A stretch of 64,000 nt of DNA from Methanomicrobiales archaeon HGW-Methanomicrobiales-3 (lineage in GTDB: Archaea > Halobacteriota > Methanomicrobia > Methanomicrobiales > Methanospirillaceae), in assembly GCA_002839605.1 (NCBI GenBank), contig PGYK01000003.1:32229-96228 (forward strand). The letters run 5' to 3'. Each line of letters begins with the position of its first letter. The stretch's first letter is position 1. The notes under the pieces were generated by a model, which made no database searches, had not been told where the DNA came from, and worked only from the letters and a program-made list of their open reading frames with translations. Below, one piece after another: positions 34,595 to 44,274 of the stretch. Position numbers and translations under genes: made by a program.

Positions 34595-35092
34595 ATGAAG
34601 AAATTATTTGTTGTTCTTGCAATCCTGTTTACCGGGATCCTGCTCGCGGGATGTACCTCCGAGCCGGCAGCACCTGTGGCCACCCCGACACCAACCGCAG
34701 CACCTGTGGTCCCCACTGAAGCACCCACCGCAGAGCCCACCAAGGAGATCGTTGTTATCGTCGTGAACACAACCGAAGAGACCCCGACTGCAACGCCTAC
34801 GCCCATTCCCACATCCATCATCACGTTCACCCAGGACCTGACCCTCATGCCAAGCGGAACCATCTATGTCAAGGCCGGTACCAAGGTTATCTGGAAGAAC
34901 GAAGATCCCTACAAGCCCCACTACATCCTTGCAAATGATGTTGCAACCGCAGCATACTTCGGCAGCACCGATGAGGTCACCATCCCCTACGGCGGAACCA
35001 TTGAAGTGATCTTTGACAAGCCCGGTGCATACGACTACACGACCGGTCCCTTCCAGCCCGCTGGACAGGCAAAGATCGTTGTAATGGCGTAA
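34595..35092 (+). CDS. Cupredoxin-like surface lipoprotein lacking most copper ligands
   Basis: A 165-residue exported protein. The signal peptide MKKLFVVLAILFTGILLAGC ends in a lipobox (LAGC), followed by a Thr/Pro/Ala-rich linker (about 25-75) and a plastocyanin-like beta sandwich (about 78-165): GTIYVKAGTKVIWKNED, KPHYILAND, GGTIEVIFDKPGAYDY. In copper-binding members a Y-x-C-x-x-H and a Met follow; here the segment reads YDYTTGPFQPAGQ, so Cys, His and Met ligands are missing and only the first His remains. It therefore probably does not bind type-1 copper. A hairpin plus T7 follows. Confidence 0.85.
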   Translation: MKKLFVVLAILFTGILLAGCTSEPAAPVATPTPTAAPVVPTEAPTAEPTKEIVVIVVNTTEETPTATPTPIPTSIITFTQDLTLMPSGTIYVKAGTKVIWKNEDPYKPHYILANDVATAAYFGSTDEVTIPYGGTIEVIFDKPGAYDYTTGPFQPAGQAKIVVMA

Positions 35093-35110
35093 CGTAAAAA
35101 GCGATATCCC

Positions 35111-35150
35111 GTTCAGGAAATCAGCCTGAACAACCACTTTTTTTGTTCTT
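35111..35150 (+). terminator. Hairpin plus T7 terminator
   Basis: GTTCAGG and CCTGAAC (35111-35131) form a 7-bp stem, followed within 7 nt by seven T (35138-35144). It ends the cupredoxin-like gene. Confidence 0.65.
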
Positions 35151-35208
35151 TGTCTCCTGACTGGAGAAGTCTGCCGGTTTTCTTCTTTGGGGCGGAGGCG
35201 TCTCCCTT

Positions 35209-35219
35209 GGAAATATAAG
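35209..35219 (+). promoter_or_regulatory. TATA box of argG
   Basis: GGAAATATAAG lies about 55-65 bp before the argG ATG (35273), predicting a leader of about 30 nt that includes the AGAGGG ribosome-binding-like stretch at 35256-35261. Confidence 0.5.
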
Positions 35220-35272
35220 GAGAAAACGCGAATCAGTACAGGATACCCTACCAGAAGAGGGAGTGTTTCATC

Positions 35273-36469
35273 ATGGGAAAAGGCACTATTGTTCTTGCAT
35301 ATTCCGGAGGGCTTGACACCTCCATCTGTATCCCGCTCTTAAAAGAGCGGTATGATTACGATCGCGTTGTCACGGTTGCAGTTCATGTCGGCCAGCAGGA
35401 TGACGAGATTGCCGTTGCAACAGAGAAAGGAAAGAAACTCGCTGACAAACACTATACGATCGATGCCCGGGATGCGTTTGTCAAAAACCATGTGTTTCCC
35501 GCCATCAAAGCAAACGGGTCATACGAAGGGTACCCGATGGGCACATCCCTTGCCCGGCCACTCATTGCACAGGAAGTTGTGAAGGTTGCGCACAAGGAGA
35601 AGGCAAAGGCCATCGGTCACGGCTGTACCGGTAAGGGCAACGACCAGCTCCGGTTCGATTTCATCATCAGGAGCGCCGGTCTTGAGGTCGTGGCCCCGAT
35701 ACGGGAACTCAATCTCACCCGGGACTGGGAGATCGATTATGCAAAGAAGCACAAGATTCCGGTCCCGGTCAAAAAGGACAAGCCGTGGAGCATTGACGAG
35801 AACTGCTGGAGCCGGAGTATCGAAGGCGGAAGACTCGAGGATCCCGCCTACCATCCGCCCGAGGAGATCTATGCATGGACCGCGTCTTTAAAAAAGGCGC
35901 CCGATACCCCCGAACAGATCACCCTTGAATTCAGGTCCGGCGTGCCGGTTGCCCTGAACAAAAAGAAACTCGGGGGATACGAGCTGATCCAGAAACTCAA
36001 TGTCCTGGCCGGAAAGCACGGCATTGGCCGCAATGATATGATCGAGAACCGTATCCTCGGCCTCAAAGCCCGCGAGAATTACGAGCATCCGGCGGCAACG
36101 GTGATCCTCGCAGCTCACCGCGATCTGGAAGCGCTGGTCCTGACCCGATCCGAGATGGCGTTCAAGCGGATGGTTGACGACAAGTGGTCGGAGCTTGCGT
36201 ATAAAGGGCTCGTGTACGAACCCCTGTATGCAGCGCTCAATGCATTCATCGACACCACGCAGGAGCGGGTTAACGGACTGGTGGATCTCGAACTCTTCAA
36301 GGGACGCGTTATGGTGCTTGGAAGGAGTTCGCCTAATGCCATTTATTCCAGTGACCTTGTCTCCTTTGACAGCGATTCCATCGACCAGTGCCATGCAATC
36401 GGGGTCTCCCAGTATTTCGGCATCCAGGCCCGTCTTGTCCGGCAGATGACCGAAAAGAAGAAGAAATAA
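35273..36469 (+). CDS. argG: Argininosuccinate synthase
   Basis: The 398-residue protein begins [20 protein letters not shown] with the PP-loop SGGLDTS that binds ATP. Other family segments are [53 protein letters not shown] (read in parts) and [16 protein letters not shown]. It joins citrulline and aspartate to argininosuccinate. With carAB and argF it gives three steps of arginine synthesis in this window, though in separate transcripts. Repeat locus 3 starts directly after its stop. Confidence 0.97.
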   Translation: MGKGTIVLAYSGGLDTSICIPLLKERYDYDRVVTVAVHVGQQDDEIAVATEKGKKLADKHYTIDARDAFVKNHVFPAIKANGSYEGYPMGTSLARPLIAQEVVKVAHKEKAKAIGHGCTGKGNDQLRFDFIIRSAGLEVVAPIRELNLTRDWEIDYAKKHKIPVPVKKDKPWSIDENCWSRSIEGGRLEDPAYHPPEEIYAWTASLKKAPDTPEQITLEFRSGVPVALNKKKLGGYELIQKLNVLAGKHGIGRNDMIENRILGLKARENYEHPAATVILAAHRDLEALVLTRSEMAFKRMVDDKWSELAYKGLVYEPLYAALNAFIDTTQERVNGLVDLELFKGRVMVLGRSSPNAIYSSDLVSFDSDSIDQCHAIGVSQYFGIQARLVRQMTEKKKK

Positions 36470-36470
36470 T

Positions 36471-36812
36471 TGCTCTGGAGAAATCATTCCCACAAGCGTC
36501 CTTTTGTGGAATTACGATGGTGACCCCCTCTCTACCTAAAGAGGGGGAGGCACCCCAAGGGGGCAAGCCCCCTTGACCCCCGTTCTATCATTTAGTTTAA
36601 GGCACCTATATACCGCCTGCTCCACGGGGCGAGGGTCGATGAGACCCCGAGCACCCGTGGCCCCATCGCAAAATCCAATAAAATCCATCGCAGGTTTTCT
36701 AAATAAAAAATAACTGAATAGAGTTAACAATCTCTCTTAAACGAATGACGTTCCGGTCATTTTCATGCTTCAGGTGTGAACTCCCGTTCATGTGCGTTTC
36801 TACAGAGTAAAA
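36471..36812 (+). repeat. Modular intergenic repeat, locus 3 (modules D-E-C)
   Basis: Module D starts one base after the argG stop: TTGCTCTGGAGAAATCATTC, then GTCCTTTTGTGGAATTACG, GGTGACCCC, a GAGGGGGAGGC block, CTGCTCCAC, and GGGTCGATGAGACCC (hairpin). Module E (36680-36706) is CCATCGCAGGTTTTCT plus an A-rich tail. Module C (36767-36812) follows without A or B. A small stem CCCCTCT/AGAGGGG occurs in D. No gene is seen in 36470-36894. Confidence 0.85.
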
Positions 36813-36894
36813 ATAATTTTTATCAAGCCGTGGCACTGGTTTTTCGCACCAAAGCGAAACGTATAAGGAGTGCCAGAAGTAAAAATCGCATGAT

Positions 36895-38394
36895 ATGTGC
36901 GCCAGTTTTTTTTCCCGCTTTATAAAACCAAAACCCCATATTGTCGAGAGTCCGCCACCGCCGTCAATCACCCATGGGCCCGGTATGCAGGTACCGGAAT
37001 ACAAGAACAAACCTTATTTTATCGTAGCATCGGTTGAGATGGGAAACACCACGACAAAATGCATCCTGACCGGGGTCAGCCTTGAAACGGGGATGTCCTA
37101 TGTCATCAACAAGACCGTGAGCATGAGCCGGGATATACGGCCGCCAAAACCGGGCGAGACGGTCTTTGGTGCAACCCTGGACGGCACCGAACTCACACGG
37201 GAAGCCGTCACCGAGCTCGTCCGGGATACCCTGATCCGGTGCCATGAAGAGGCGCACCTCGATATCCAGAAGGACCTGGACTTTGTTGTCCGGAGCACGG
37301 GTGTCGTTGCCGAGATGGAGTCCCCGGACCAGGTCGGCGATTTTGTCATTGCACTTGCCAACGGGTGCCTTGCAGCCGGGGTTCCGCCCCGGAAGATGAC
37401 GCCCCCCATGTCCAAGGAGAACCAGTCGCAAAAACTCCAGCCGTTCAGTTTTGCCGACAAGGTGGTCTTTGTCGGGGCGGTTGCCGGCGTGATCCCTCCC
37501 GTGGGATCGACAGGTGTCGAGATGGTGGCAAATGAGATGGAAGGCGAACTTGCCATGGCCGGGATCAAGGAAGGGGCGAAATGGACCCCGGTGGATTTCA
37601 GGAATCCCTGCGTCTCGATCGATTTCGGGACAACGCTTGACGGCCGCATAACAAGCGATGTTCCGGCCGACAGCCCCAACCCGTTTGCAAAGACCGTGGG
37701 TAACTTCTGCGGGCTTGCCGGTGCAATTCCCGATGCGCTGGTGCGGGGTACGGGTCTTGTGAAGAAACAGACCGGCACAGCACTTGATGTTTTCGGGGAG
37801 CACAGCGTCTCCGGGGGACTCTTCTCGTTTGGCAATAAGAAGGTTGTCGAGGAGTACGTGAACCGCAGTCACGAGCACATCGATATCCGGATCGTGCCGG
37901 CTGAGCGGGACCGGTTCGGCCGGGTGCCGGTGAACGCAAAACTGGCACTCGAGTCCGGTATCGCCATGATCGGGTGCGACTGCGGGGTTAACAGCAGCGA
38001 GCTTGACAAACTTCTCGAGATTGGTGAAGAGATTCACAAGAACCACGGCCTTTCCGTGCTCAACGAGGTCATCGACCGGGTCTGTGCACGGATGGCGCTG
38101 CGTCTCATCGATGTTGCCGTAGAACAGAACCTGGTGCCGGAAAATTCCTCGATCGGGTTTACCGGGCGGGCGGCGATCTCGGGTAGGAAACCCGAATATA
38201 TCCTTGAGGGGATCACGGAGCGGAACCTCTTTTCTGACCCGGTGGACCACCTCGTCTTCGTTGACGATGGTCTTGCCCGTGGCGCGGCCCTGATGGGACG
38301 GTGCATGAACTCGCTTGGGAAGCCCAAAAACCCAATCGGGGGCGTACGCGGGGGACGATGTATTATGAGCCAGCGGATCAAGATAGGTAAGTGA
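36895..38394 (+). CDS. Methanogenesis marker protein 14
   Basis: A 499-residue protein; the start ATG 36895 may be somewhat upstream of the true one, since the first 30-40 residues are low complexity (ESPPPPS). From about residue 43 it matches methanogenesis marker 14: FIVASVEMGNTTTKCILTGV, VVRSTGVVAEMESPDQVG, VFVGAVAGVIPPVGSTGVEM, VSIDFGTTLDGRIT, GFTGRAAISGRKPEYILEG. The paired GNTTTK and DFGTTLDG loops and GFTGRAA resemble an ASKHA (actin/Hsp70-like) ATPase fold. The protein is known mainly from methanogens; its function is not established to my knowledge. A 79-residue gene begins 13 nt after its stop. Confidence 0.92.
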   Translation: MCASFFSRFIKPKPHIVESPPPPSITHGPGMQVPEYKNKPYFIVASVEMGNTTTKCILTGVSLETGMSYVINKTVSMSRDIRPPKPGETVFGATLDGTELTREAVTELVRDTLIRCHEEAHLDIQKDLDFVVRSTGVVAEMESPDQVGDFVIALANGCLAAGVPPRKMTPPMSKENQSQKLQPFSFADKVVFVGAVAGVIPPVGSTGVEMVANEMEGELAMAGIKEGAKWTPVDFRNPCVSIDFGTTLDGRITSDVPADSPNPFAKTVGNFCGLAGAIPDALVRGTGLVKKQTGTALDVFGEHSVSGGLFSFGNKKVVEEYVNRSHEHIDIRIVPAERDRFGRVPVNAKLALESGIAMIGCDCGVNSSELDKLLEIGEEIHKNHGLSVLNEVIDRVCARMALRLIDVAVEQNLVPENSSIGFTGRAAISGRKPEYILEGITERNLFSDPVDHLVFVDDGLARGAALMGRCMNSLGKPKNPIGGVRGGRCIMSQRIKIGK

Positions 38395-38407
38395 GAATGG
38401 TGTTATC

Positions 38408-38647
38408 ATGACTGACGAAGAACCGTTGTTCGATGTTCTTGTTCCCCCGGGCGTGCCCCGGAAGCTCATCATCGAGATCTCAACAAAATTTAATGTGAAG
38501 GTAGTGGAACGTTCCCAGCCACTCAAATTTGCAAATATGGAGGGCGACGAGCGTGAACTTCTCGCGTTCCGGGGAACCATGGATGAAGTAAAGAAAGTGG
38601 AACAGTACATGCTCGAGCAGCTGCGGGCGTTTGTTGAAGAGAAGTAA
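38408..38647 (+). CDS. Small conserved protein next to marker 14
   Basis: A 79-residue acidic protein: FDVLVPPGVPRKLIIEISTK, FNVKVVERSQPL, LLAFRGTMDEVKKVEQYML. The beta-alpha-beta-beta-alpha pattern suggests a ferredoxin-like (ACT/NIL-type) fold. Co-directional and 13 nt after marker 14, so probably part of the same methanogen-specific process. No further function can be read. Confidence 0.8.
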   Translation: MTDEEPLFDVLVPPGVPRKLIIEISTKFNVKVVERSQPLKFANMEGDERELLAFRGTMDEVKKVEQYMLEQLRAFVEEK

Positions 38648-38707
38648 GCTATTTCGTATCTCCCCAATTCAGGGCACCACCCACTTTTTTAAGATTTTTT
38701 ACTCTCT

Positions 38708-39345
38708 TTTGAAACGCACATGAACCGCCCGGGTTCACACCCAAGCCATGAAAAACCGGATGACTATTTGAATATAATCGTCCTCGCCCGTATCCTTGCG
38801 CTCCTTCTGGGGGCGACAAGGCCCCCAATGTCGCGCAATGGTCGGGCTGCGGTAGCGATAGTGCTCCATATGGCGTTCCTGCAGGACTTTCGGACAGATG
38901 AATCCGGTTGAGGTTTTTTATGGGAAAAACTCCTTCCGGAAAATTGTTGCCCCCCTTTACGCCATCCCTGCCCCCAGGTGGGGGGGCGTATACGATGCCT
39001 TCGTGTTACCTGCACAGGACACTCCGACTCAAATCCTCTTTCACAAAACAGAAATTGAGACCGCCGCGGGGGTGCCCCTTCGGGGGCGGCGGGGGTCATC
39101 ATTTTTTGGGGGTATGGGGGTCTCAACCCCCATCATCTATTCAGGAAAAAGCCATTTTTCATTGAGAAAACCTGCGATGGATTGTTGTGGGTTGCGATGG
39201 GGATGTGGGCGCCCGGGCTCTCCTCGACCCTCGCCTTTGTGGAGCGGGTAAAAATGGACAGCTGAAAAATGGATGATTGGGGAATCAAGGGGCCCACCCC
39301 CCGGGCTGCTTCCCTCCTCTTTAGGCAGGGAGGGGGCCACACTCT
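38708..39345 (-). repeat. Modular intergenic repeat, locus 4 (modules in reverse: C-B-A-E-D)
   Basis: All modules occur on the minus strand: C' 38708-38758, B' 38781-38868, A' 39058-39145, E' 39150-39180, D' 39200-39345. Between B' and A' about 190 bp is unrelated (includes a CCCCCAGGTGGGGGG stem). Thus the whole unit D-E-A-B-C is present but inverted and with an insertion. It fills 38648-39409 between the small gene after marker 14 and argF; no gene is seen. Confidence 0.85.
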
Positions 39346-39409
39346 TTTTTCATGAGTGTTTTTTTTGGGATTTTGATTTTTCTGGTTTTTGTTACTGAGA
39401 ATTATGGAC

Positions 39410-40321
39410 TCACTTCTTCAGCAGCCGCACGAGCAGTGCCTTCTGGGCATGGAGCCGGTTCTCCGCCTCGTCCCAGACAAGGCTCTGGCCACCTTCCATA
39501 ACCTCGTCGGTGATCTCCTCGCCCCGGTGGGCAGGGAGGCAGTGGAGGACGCGGGCATCGGGCGACGCGAGTTTCATAAGCTCGGAATCGACCGTATAAT
39601 CTCCGAAGAGTTTCATCCGCTCATCCCGCTCATCCTCGTCACCCATCGAGATCCAGGTGTCGGTGACAATCACCTCGGCATCCTTTACTGCCTTCTCCGG
39701 TTCCCGGACAAGGGTGACTTTTCCCCCCAGGCTTTGGGCTTTCTGGACATAATCTTCTGCTGGTTCGTAGCCTTTTGGGGTGGATACGGTCACGTCAAGA
39801 CCGGTGAGCACGGTCGAGAGGATCAGCGAGTTGCAGACATTGTTGCCGTCCCCCACCCAGGCAACCTTGAGATCCTGGGTTGAGCCGAAATGCTCCTGCA
39901 TGGTCATGATATCGGCAAGGAGCTGGCAGGGGTGTTCCATATCGGAGAGGCCGTTGATGACCGGGATGGTTGCATATTTTGCAAACTCCTCAATGGTGCT
40001 GTGCTTGTACGCCCGGATCATCATCGCGGAAACGTACCGGGATGCTGCCCGTGCGGTATCCCGGATCTCCTCCCCGCGCCAGATCTGCATGTCGCGGGCA
40101 TTCAAAAAGAGGGCATGACCCCCCAGCTCGTTCATCCCCACTTCGAACGAGATATGGGTCCGGGTCGAGGACTTCTCAAAGATCATGGCAAGTGTTCTTC
40201 CGCTTAAGAGGGGATGGGGAATGCCATCGCTCTTCTGCCGCTTGAGATCGCGGGCTACCGTGAGCAGGTCCCGAAGCTCCTCTTTGTTGATATCAAGTAT
40301 GGATATGAAATCTTTCATCAT
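39410..40321 (-). CDS. argF: Ornithine carbamoyltransferase
   Basis: The 303-residue transferase has the carbamoyl-phosphate motif [18 protein letters not shown], the [17 protein letters not shown] segment, [14 protein letters not shown], and the ornithine-binding [20 protein letters not shown]. It makes citrulline from ornithine and carbamoyl phosphate. It is the last gene of carS-pyrE-purD-argF; its ATG overlaps the purD stop by 4 nt. Confidence 0.97.
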   Translation of the reverse strand: MMKDFISILDINKEELRDLLTVARDLKRQKSDGIPHPLLSGRTLAMIFEKSSTRTHISFEVGMNELGGHALFLNARDMQIWRGEEIRDTARAASRYVSAMMIRAYKHSTIEEFAKYATIPVINGLSDMEHPCQLLADIMTMQEHFGSTQDLKVAWVGDGNNVCNSLILSTVLTGLDVTVSTPKGYEPAEDYVQKAQSLGGKVTLVREPEKAVKDAEVIVTDTWISMGDEDERDERMKLFGDYTVDSELMKLASPDARVLHCLPAHRGEEITDEVMEGGQSLVWDEAENRLHAQKALLVRLLKK

Positions 40322-41610
40322 CGCAATTCCTTCATATGCGCTATTCGCTGGTTGAGCAGTTTTACGGTACCGATGTCGCGCCGGTACCGCACATTGCCTT
40401 TGACCGAGGACGCTGCCTTCTCGGCATGCTCCTGGGCCTCTTCAAGCGTGTCTCCCATCCCCACAAACGCCAGCGTCCGGGAGGTCAGGGTGGCAAGGCG
40501 GCCGTCTCTCTCTTCGATGTTGGCATAATAGAGCAATGCCCCGGTATGATCCCCGACAGTTACCGTATCGCCCGGTACGGGTTTGTCCGGGTATCCTTCC
40601 GGAACAAGGTATTTGCAGACAGTAGCTTTCTTGTCGAACGTGACCGCTTTTGAACAGAGTGTCCCGTCAGCAATCCCGCAGGCGGTCTCCCCGAGATCGG
40701 AGGAGAGAAGCGAGAGGACGTTCATTGCCTCCGGGTCACCGAACCGGGCATTGTACTCGATCACTTTTGGGCCGTTGGCAGTGTTCATGAACTGCCCGTA
40801 GAGGATCCCCTTGTACGGGTGACCTTCCTGTGCCATGGCAGCAATGGTTGCCATCATGATATCGAGCGCCTTTTTATAATCCGCATCTTTTACAAACGGC
40901 ATCCGGTGGTCGGGCATCGAATAGGAGCCCATGCCCCCGGTATTGGGGCCGGTATCCCCCTCAAAGGCACGCTTGTGATCCTGGACAAGGGGCATGGGAA
41001 CGAGACTTTTCCCATCCGCGAAAGCCTGGAGCGTGAACTCCTCGCCCAGCAGGCGCTCCTCGATGACGGCTACGCCATGAAGCGACCGGACATATTCGAT
41101 GGCTCCCTCGCGGTCAACCTGCTCGCCCATGATCCTGACGCCCTTACCCCCGGTGAGACCGACCGGCTTCACCACGAGATCGCCGTCGTAGTTTTCGACA
41201 AAGGCAACGGCATCGTCCGTATCATGGAACACCCGGTATTCGGGGCAGCCGGGGATACGGTACCGGTGCATCAGTTCGCGGCAGAATGCCTTGTCGGTCT
41301 CGAGCCGTGCTGCTGCACGGGAAGGGCCAACGCACGGGATACCTGCCGCTTCAAGGACATCAACAATTCCGGCCTCCAGGGGCGCCTCCGGCCCGATGAC
41401 CGCGTAATCGACTCCGCATTCGTGTGCAAATGCGAGGACCCGCCCTGTATCGGTCTCTTTATGGAGGAGAATTTTTTTTGCAATGTGTGCGATTCCCGGG
41501 TTGCGTTTTGCCATCACCGAGAAGACGTGAGTTTCCGGGTTGCGGGCAAGGGCTGCGGCTATCGCATGTTCCCTGCCGCCACCCCCCACAACAAGTGCCT
41601 TCATAACCAT
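40318..41610 (-). CDS. purD: Phosphoribosylamine-glycine ligase (GAR synthetase)
   Basis: A 430-residue ATP-grasp enzyme. N-terminal [20 protein letters not shown], then [40 protein letters not shown] (ATP-grasp glycine loop), [16 protein letters not shown], and [20 protein letters not shown] with metal ligands. Catalyses the second step of purine synthesis. Start ATG 41610 or 41604. Middle of the carS-pyrE-purD-argF operon, 28 nt after pyrE and overlapping argF. Confidence 0.97.
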   Translation of the reverse strand: MVMKALVVGGGGREHAIAAALARNPETHVFSVMAKRNPGIAHIAKKILLHKETDTGRVLAFAHECGVDYAVIGPEAPLEAGIVDVLEAAGIPCVGPSRAAARLETDKAFCRELMHRYRIPGCPEYRVFHDTDDAVAFVENYDGDLVVKPVGLTGGKGVRIMGEQVDREGAIEYVRSLHGVAVIEERLLGEEFTLQAFADGKSLVPMPLVQDHKRAFEGDTGPNTGGMGSYSMPDHRMPFVKDADYKKALDIMMATIAAMAQEGHPYKGILYGQFMNTANGPKVIEYNARFGDPEAMNVLSLLSSDLGETACGIADGTLCSKAVTFDKKATVCKYLVPEGYPDKPVPGDTVTVGDHTGALLYYANIEERDGRLATLTSRTLAFVGMGDTLEEAQEHAEKAASSVKGNVRYRRDIGTVKLLNQRIAHMKELR

Positions 41611-41638
41611 CCTATTTCGCCTTCGGATTACAAAGTCC

Positions 41639-42151
41639 TTACTCTTTTAAAAGATCGGAAACGGTCACGAGCGGCACCAGCCGGATACCGTGACCGGCAA
41701 GCATCGCTGCTGCTCCCTGCTCCCGGTCAACCACCGTAACAACACACTCCACGATCGCCCCGGCTTCTTTCAGGGCATCAATCCCGTACAGGGCAGAGCC
41801 ACCAGAAGTGGTGACATCCTCGATGAGGAGGACCTTCCTGCCACGGACATGACCGATGACGACATCCTTCTTGCCGTGCCCCTTCTCAGAAGACCGTATG
41901 ATCGCGTAGGGTTTTTTTGCAGCAAGGGACGTTGCAACCGCAAGGGAGACTCCCCCGACCGCAACACCGGCGATAACCTCGAATTCCTGCGAGCCGGTAA
42001 CCTCTGCTGCGATTGCGGATAACAGGTCGGGATTGGTTACTGCGGTCTTCACATCGATATAGTACGTGCTTTTCGCACCGGATGCTAACGTGAAATCCCC
42101 AAATTCGATAGCTTTGTATGCAATAAGCATGCCGGCAAGTTTTGTTGTCAC
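41639..42151 (-). CDS. pyrE: Orotate phosphoribosyltransferase
   Basis: A 170-residue PRTase. It has [20 protein letters not shown], the catalytic-loop region [20 protein letters not shown] and the PRPP-binding [22 protein letters not shown] start it at GTG 42151, which has GGAGGT 6 nt ahead and overlaps the carS stop by 4 nt (GTGA); earlier in-frame codons lie inside carS. Adds the ribose phosphate to orotate, and so connects with carAB, pyrC and pyrH elsewhere in the window. Confidence 0.95.
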   Translation of the reverse strand: MTTKLAGMLIAYKAIEFGDFTLASGAKSTYYIDVKTAVTNPDLLSAIAAEVTGSQEFEVIAGVAVGGVSLAVATSLAAKKPYAIIRSSEKGHGKKDVVIGHVRGRKVLLIEDVTTSGGSALYGIDALKEAGAIVECVVTVVDREQGAAAMLAGHGIRLVPLVTVSDLLKE

Positions 42152-42711
42152 CAGGGTACCTCCTTGACTTTGATGAGATAGCCGAAAATATTCATGGCCC
42201 GGTGCAGGACCGGTGTGAGGATCAGGATCACGACAAGGAGCGGGAGCGTGACATTTGCAACCAGCCACCCATAATCGAAAACGAGGAGGAGCACAAACGC
42301 CCCCACCACGAGATCGTACATGTCTGCAAGAGGCCATTTTGCCCCACGTTCCTTCCCGAGCCGCCGCTTGAAGAAGCTCTTTACCATATCCCCGAGGAGT
42401 GCACCAACACTAAGAAGCGTTATGGAGAGCAGGGTCTGCTGCGGCAGATAATCCCAGCCAAACCGGGCAGCAGACCAGATCTGCACAAGACCGATGAGGA
42501 TGCCGGCAAGGATACCGGCGATAAGACCGCGACAGGTCTTGCCATCGCCAAGCAACCGCCTTCCGTCCGTGAAGTTCCGGCCGAGATCCACGGGTAATCC
42601 GCCGCCGCAGAGCGCTGCGACCGGGTTTGGGAGATACGCGGGGAGCATCACCCAGAATGCTGACAGCACCAGAATAAAAACGGGGTCAATACTAATAACA
42701 GAGCACTCCAA
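42148..42711 (-). CDS. carS: CDP-archaeol synthase (CarS)
   Basis: An integral membrane protein of about 187 residues, with the family signature [69 protein letters not shown] and KWPLADMYDLVVG. Four or five hydrophobic helices. It activates digeranylgeranylglyceryl phosphate with CTP, before polar head group attachment. No ATG is well placed; TTG 42711 is a reasonable start (the N-terminus may be up to 8 residues shorter). It diverges from tes, another lipid gene. Confidence 0.9.
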   Translation of the reverse strand: MECSVISIDPVFILVLSAFWVMLPAYLPNPVAALCGGGLPVDLGRNFTDGRRLLGDGKTCRGLIAGILAGILIGLVQIWSAARFGWDYLPQQTLLSITLLSVGALLGDMVKSFFKRRLGKERGAKWPLADMYDLVVGAFVLLLVFDYGWLVANVTLPLLVVILILTPVLHRAMNIFGYLIKVKEVPW

Positions 42712-42799
42712 TACCTCTAATAAAGAGCAGGCACCAACATTAAAGTTACTCTGAAAAGCAGGGAATTGTTCTCGGAAAGGCTGCAACGGGTGGACATCA

Positions 42800-44269
42800 A
42801 TGCGAATAAAAAAGACACGGAGTCTTTGCCCGACGTGTAACACGGTCGTGGATGCAGAGATTTCAGAGGAAGACGGGAAGATCTGGCTGGACCGGACCTG
42901 TCCCGACCACGGATCGTCCCGGTACCTGTACTGGTCTGATGCCCGCACCTATCACCGGTTTGAGGAGTTTGATGCAGTTGGTAACGGGATAGCCAACCCC
43001 CAGGTTGTCACAGAACCGGATGTCTGTCCAACCTCATGCGGTCTCTGCAGCCACCATCATTCCCAGACCCTGCTTGCCAACATCGATGTCACCAACCGGT
43101 GCAACCTGAACTGTGATTTCTGTTTTGCAAATGCCCGGGCCTGCGGGTTTGTGTACGAACCATCCTTTGACGAGATCGTAAAGATGCTGGAGCTGCTCCG
43201 GAACCAGAAACCGGTTCCTGCACCGGCAGTCCAGTTCTCGGGCGGGGAGCCAACCATGCGGGAGGATCTTCCCGAGATCGTCCGCAAAGCAAAAGCTCTC
43301 GGGTTCCCCCAGATCCAGATTGCCACAAACGGCGTACGCATTGCACAGGATCCGGCCTATGCCCAAAAACTCAAAGATGCCGGTGTCAACACGGTCTACC
43401 TCCATTTCGACGGGGTGACAAAAGAGACCAATCCCCGGCTCCGGATAAACGAGAAGGCTGTGGAGGTCTTCGAGAAAGTCAGGCAGGGGGTGGTTCTCGT
43501 CCCCACGATCATACGGGGCAGGAACGATCACGAACTGGGCGACATCATCCGGTTTGCCATCAGCCACAGTTCCGTTATCCGGGGGATCAACTTCCAGCCG
43601 GTGGCGTTCACCGGTGCTGCCAGTGACGATGATATCCAGAAGTGCCGGGTCACGATCCCGGACCTTCTTGACGGGATCGAGAATCAGATGGGCGGACTCC
43701 TCAAAAAAGATGATTTCTACCCGGTCCCGTGCGTTCTGCCCTTCTCGGATCTTGTTGAGGCATATACCGGCCGGCCGCAGGTCCGGTTTACGGCTCACCA
43801 GCACTGCGGGGCAGCAACCTATGTCTTTGTGCAGGAAGACGGGGTTGTCCCGGTCAACCGGATGGTGGATGTCGAGAGCCTTTTCGAATCCATCGGGCAT
43901 ATGGCAGAGACCCTGAAAAAAGGCGGCACCATCAACAAGTACAAGGCGCTCCTTGAAGGAGTAAAAGAGATGCATGATTCCGTCAGGAAGGGGGAGCACG
44001 GGAACACCACGGAGTTCTGGAAACTGATCAGCAAGGGGTTGATCGGGCAGAACTTCGAGGCCCTCAGGGAGTTCCACTGGAATGCCCTCTTCATCGGCAC
44101 TATGCATTTCATGGACCGGTACAACTACGACATCGGGCGTGTCCAGCGGTGCTGCATCCATTATGCAACCCCTGACGGCAGGCTCATCCCGTTCTGTACC
44201 TACAACAGCGGGCCGGTATACCGCGAGCAGGTCTGGAAGAAGTTTGCAAAAGATACACCGGAAGAGTAA
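42800..44269 (+). CDS. tes: Tetraether lipid synthase (Tes), radical SAM
   Basis: A 489-residue radical SAM protein. N-terminal Cys-rich part (LCPTCNTVVDAE, DRTCPDHGS, VCPTSCGLCSHHHSQ), then the SAM-cluster motif C101-x3-C105-x2-C108 in TNRCNLNCDFCFANARA, QFSGGEPTMREDLPEI, and C-terminal Cys (CCIHYATPDGRLIPFC) for more Fe-S clusters. The arrangement matches MJ0619 and MA_1486-type proteins, shown to join archaeol chains into tetraether lipids. Its location opposite CarS supports a lipid role. Related radical SAM paralogues with other substrates exist, so the substrate is inferred. Repeat locus 5 follows directly after its stop. Confidence 0.85.
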   Translation: MRIKKTRSLCPTCNTVVDAEISEEDGKIWLDRTCPDHGSSRYLYWSDARTYHRFEEFDAVGNGIANPQVVTEPDVCPTSCGLCSHHHSQTLLANIDVTNRCNLNCDFCFANARACGFVYEPSFDEIVKMLELLRNQKPVPAPAVQFSGGEPTMREDLPEIVRKAKALGFPQIQIATNGVRIAQDPAYAQKLKDAGVNTVYLHFDGVTKETNPRLRINEKAVEVFEKVRQGVVLVPTIIRGRNDHELGDIIRFAISHSSVIRGINFQPVAFTGAASDDDIQKCRVTIPDLLDGIENQMGGLLKKDDFYPVPCVLPFSDLVEAYTGRPQVRFTAHQHCGAATYVFVQEDGVVPVNRMVDVESLFESIGHMAETLKKGGTINKYKALLEGVKEMHDSVRKGEHGNTTEFWKLISKGLIGQNFEALREFHWNALFIGTMHFMDRYNYDIGRVQRCCIHYATPDGRLIPFCTYNSGPVYREQVWKKFAKDTPEE

Positions 44270-44274
44270 CGGTT

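Noticed and set aside
36626..36650. GATGAG in repeat module D, resembling part of a hammerhead ribozyme core
   Set aside because: It is explained by the GGGTC/GACCC hairpin loop; the other conserved hammerhead core bases are not in place.
36964..38667. 567-codon open frame on the minus strand opposite marker 14
   Set aside because: It is the antisense shadow of a gene with clear family motifs; its composition (His, Arg, Pro) is typical of GC-rich antisense frames.
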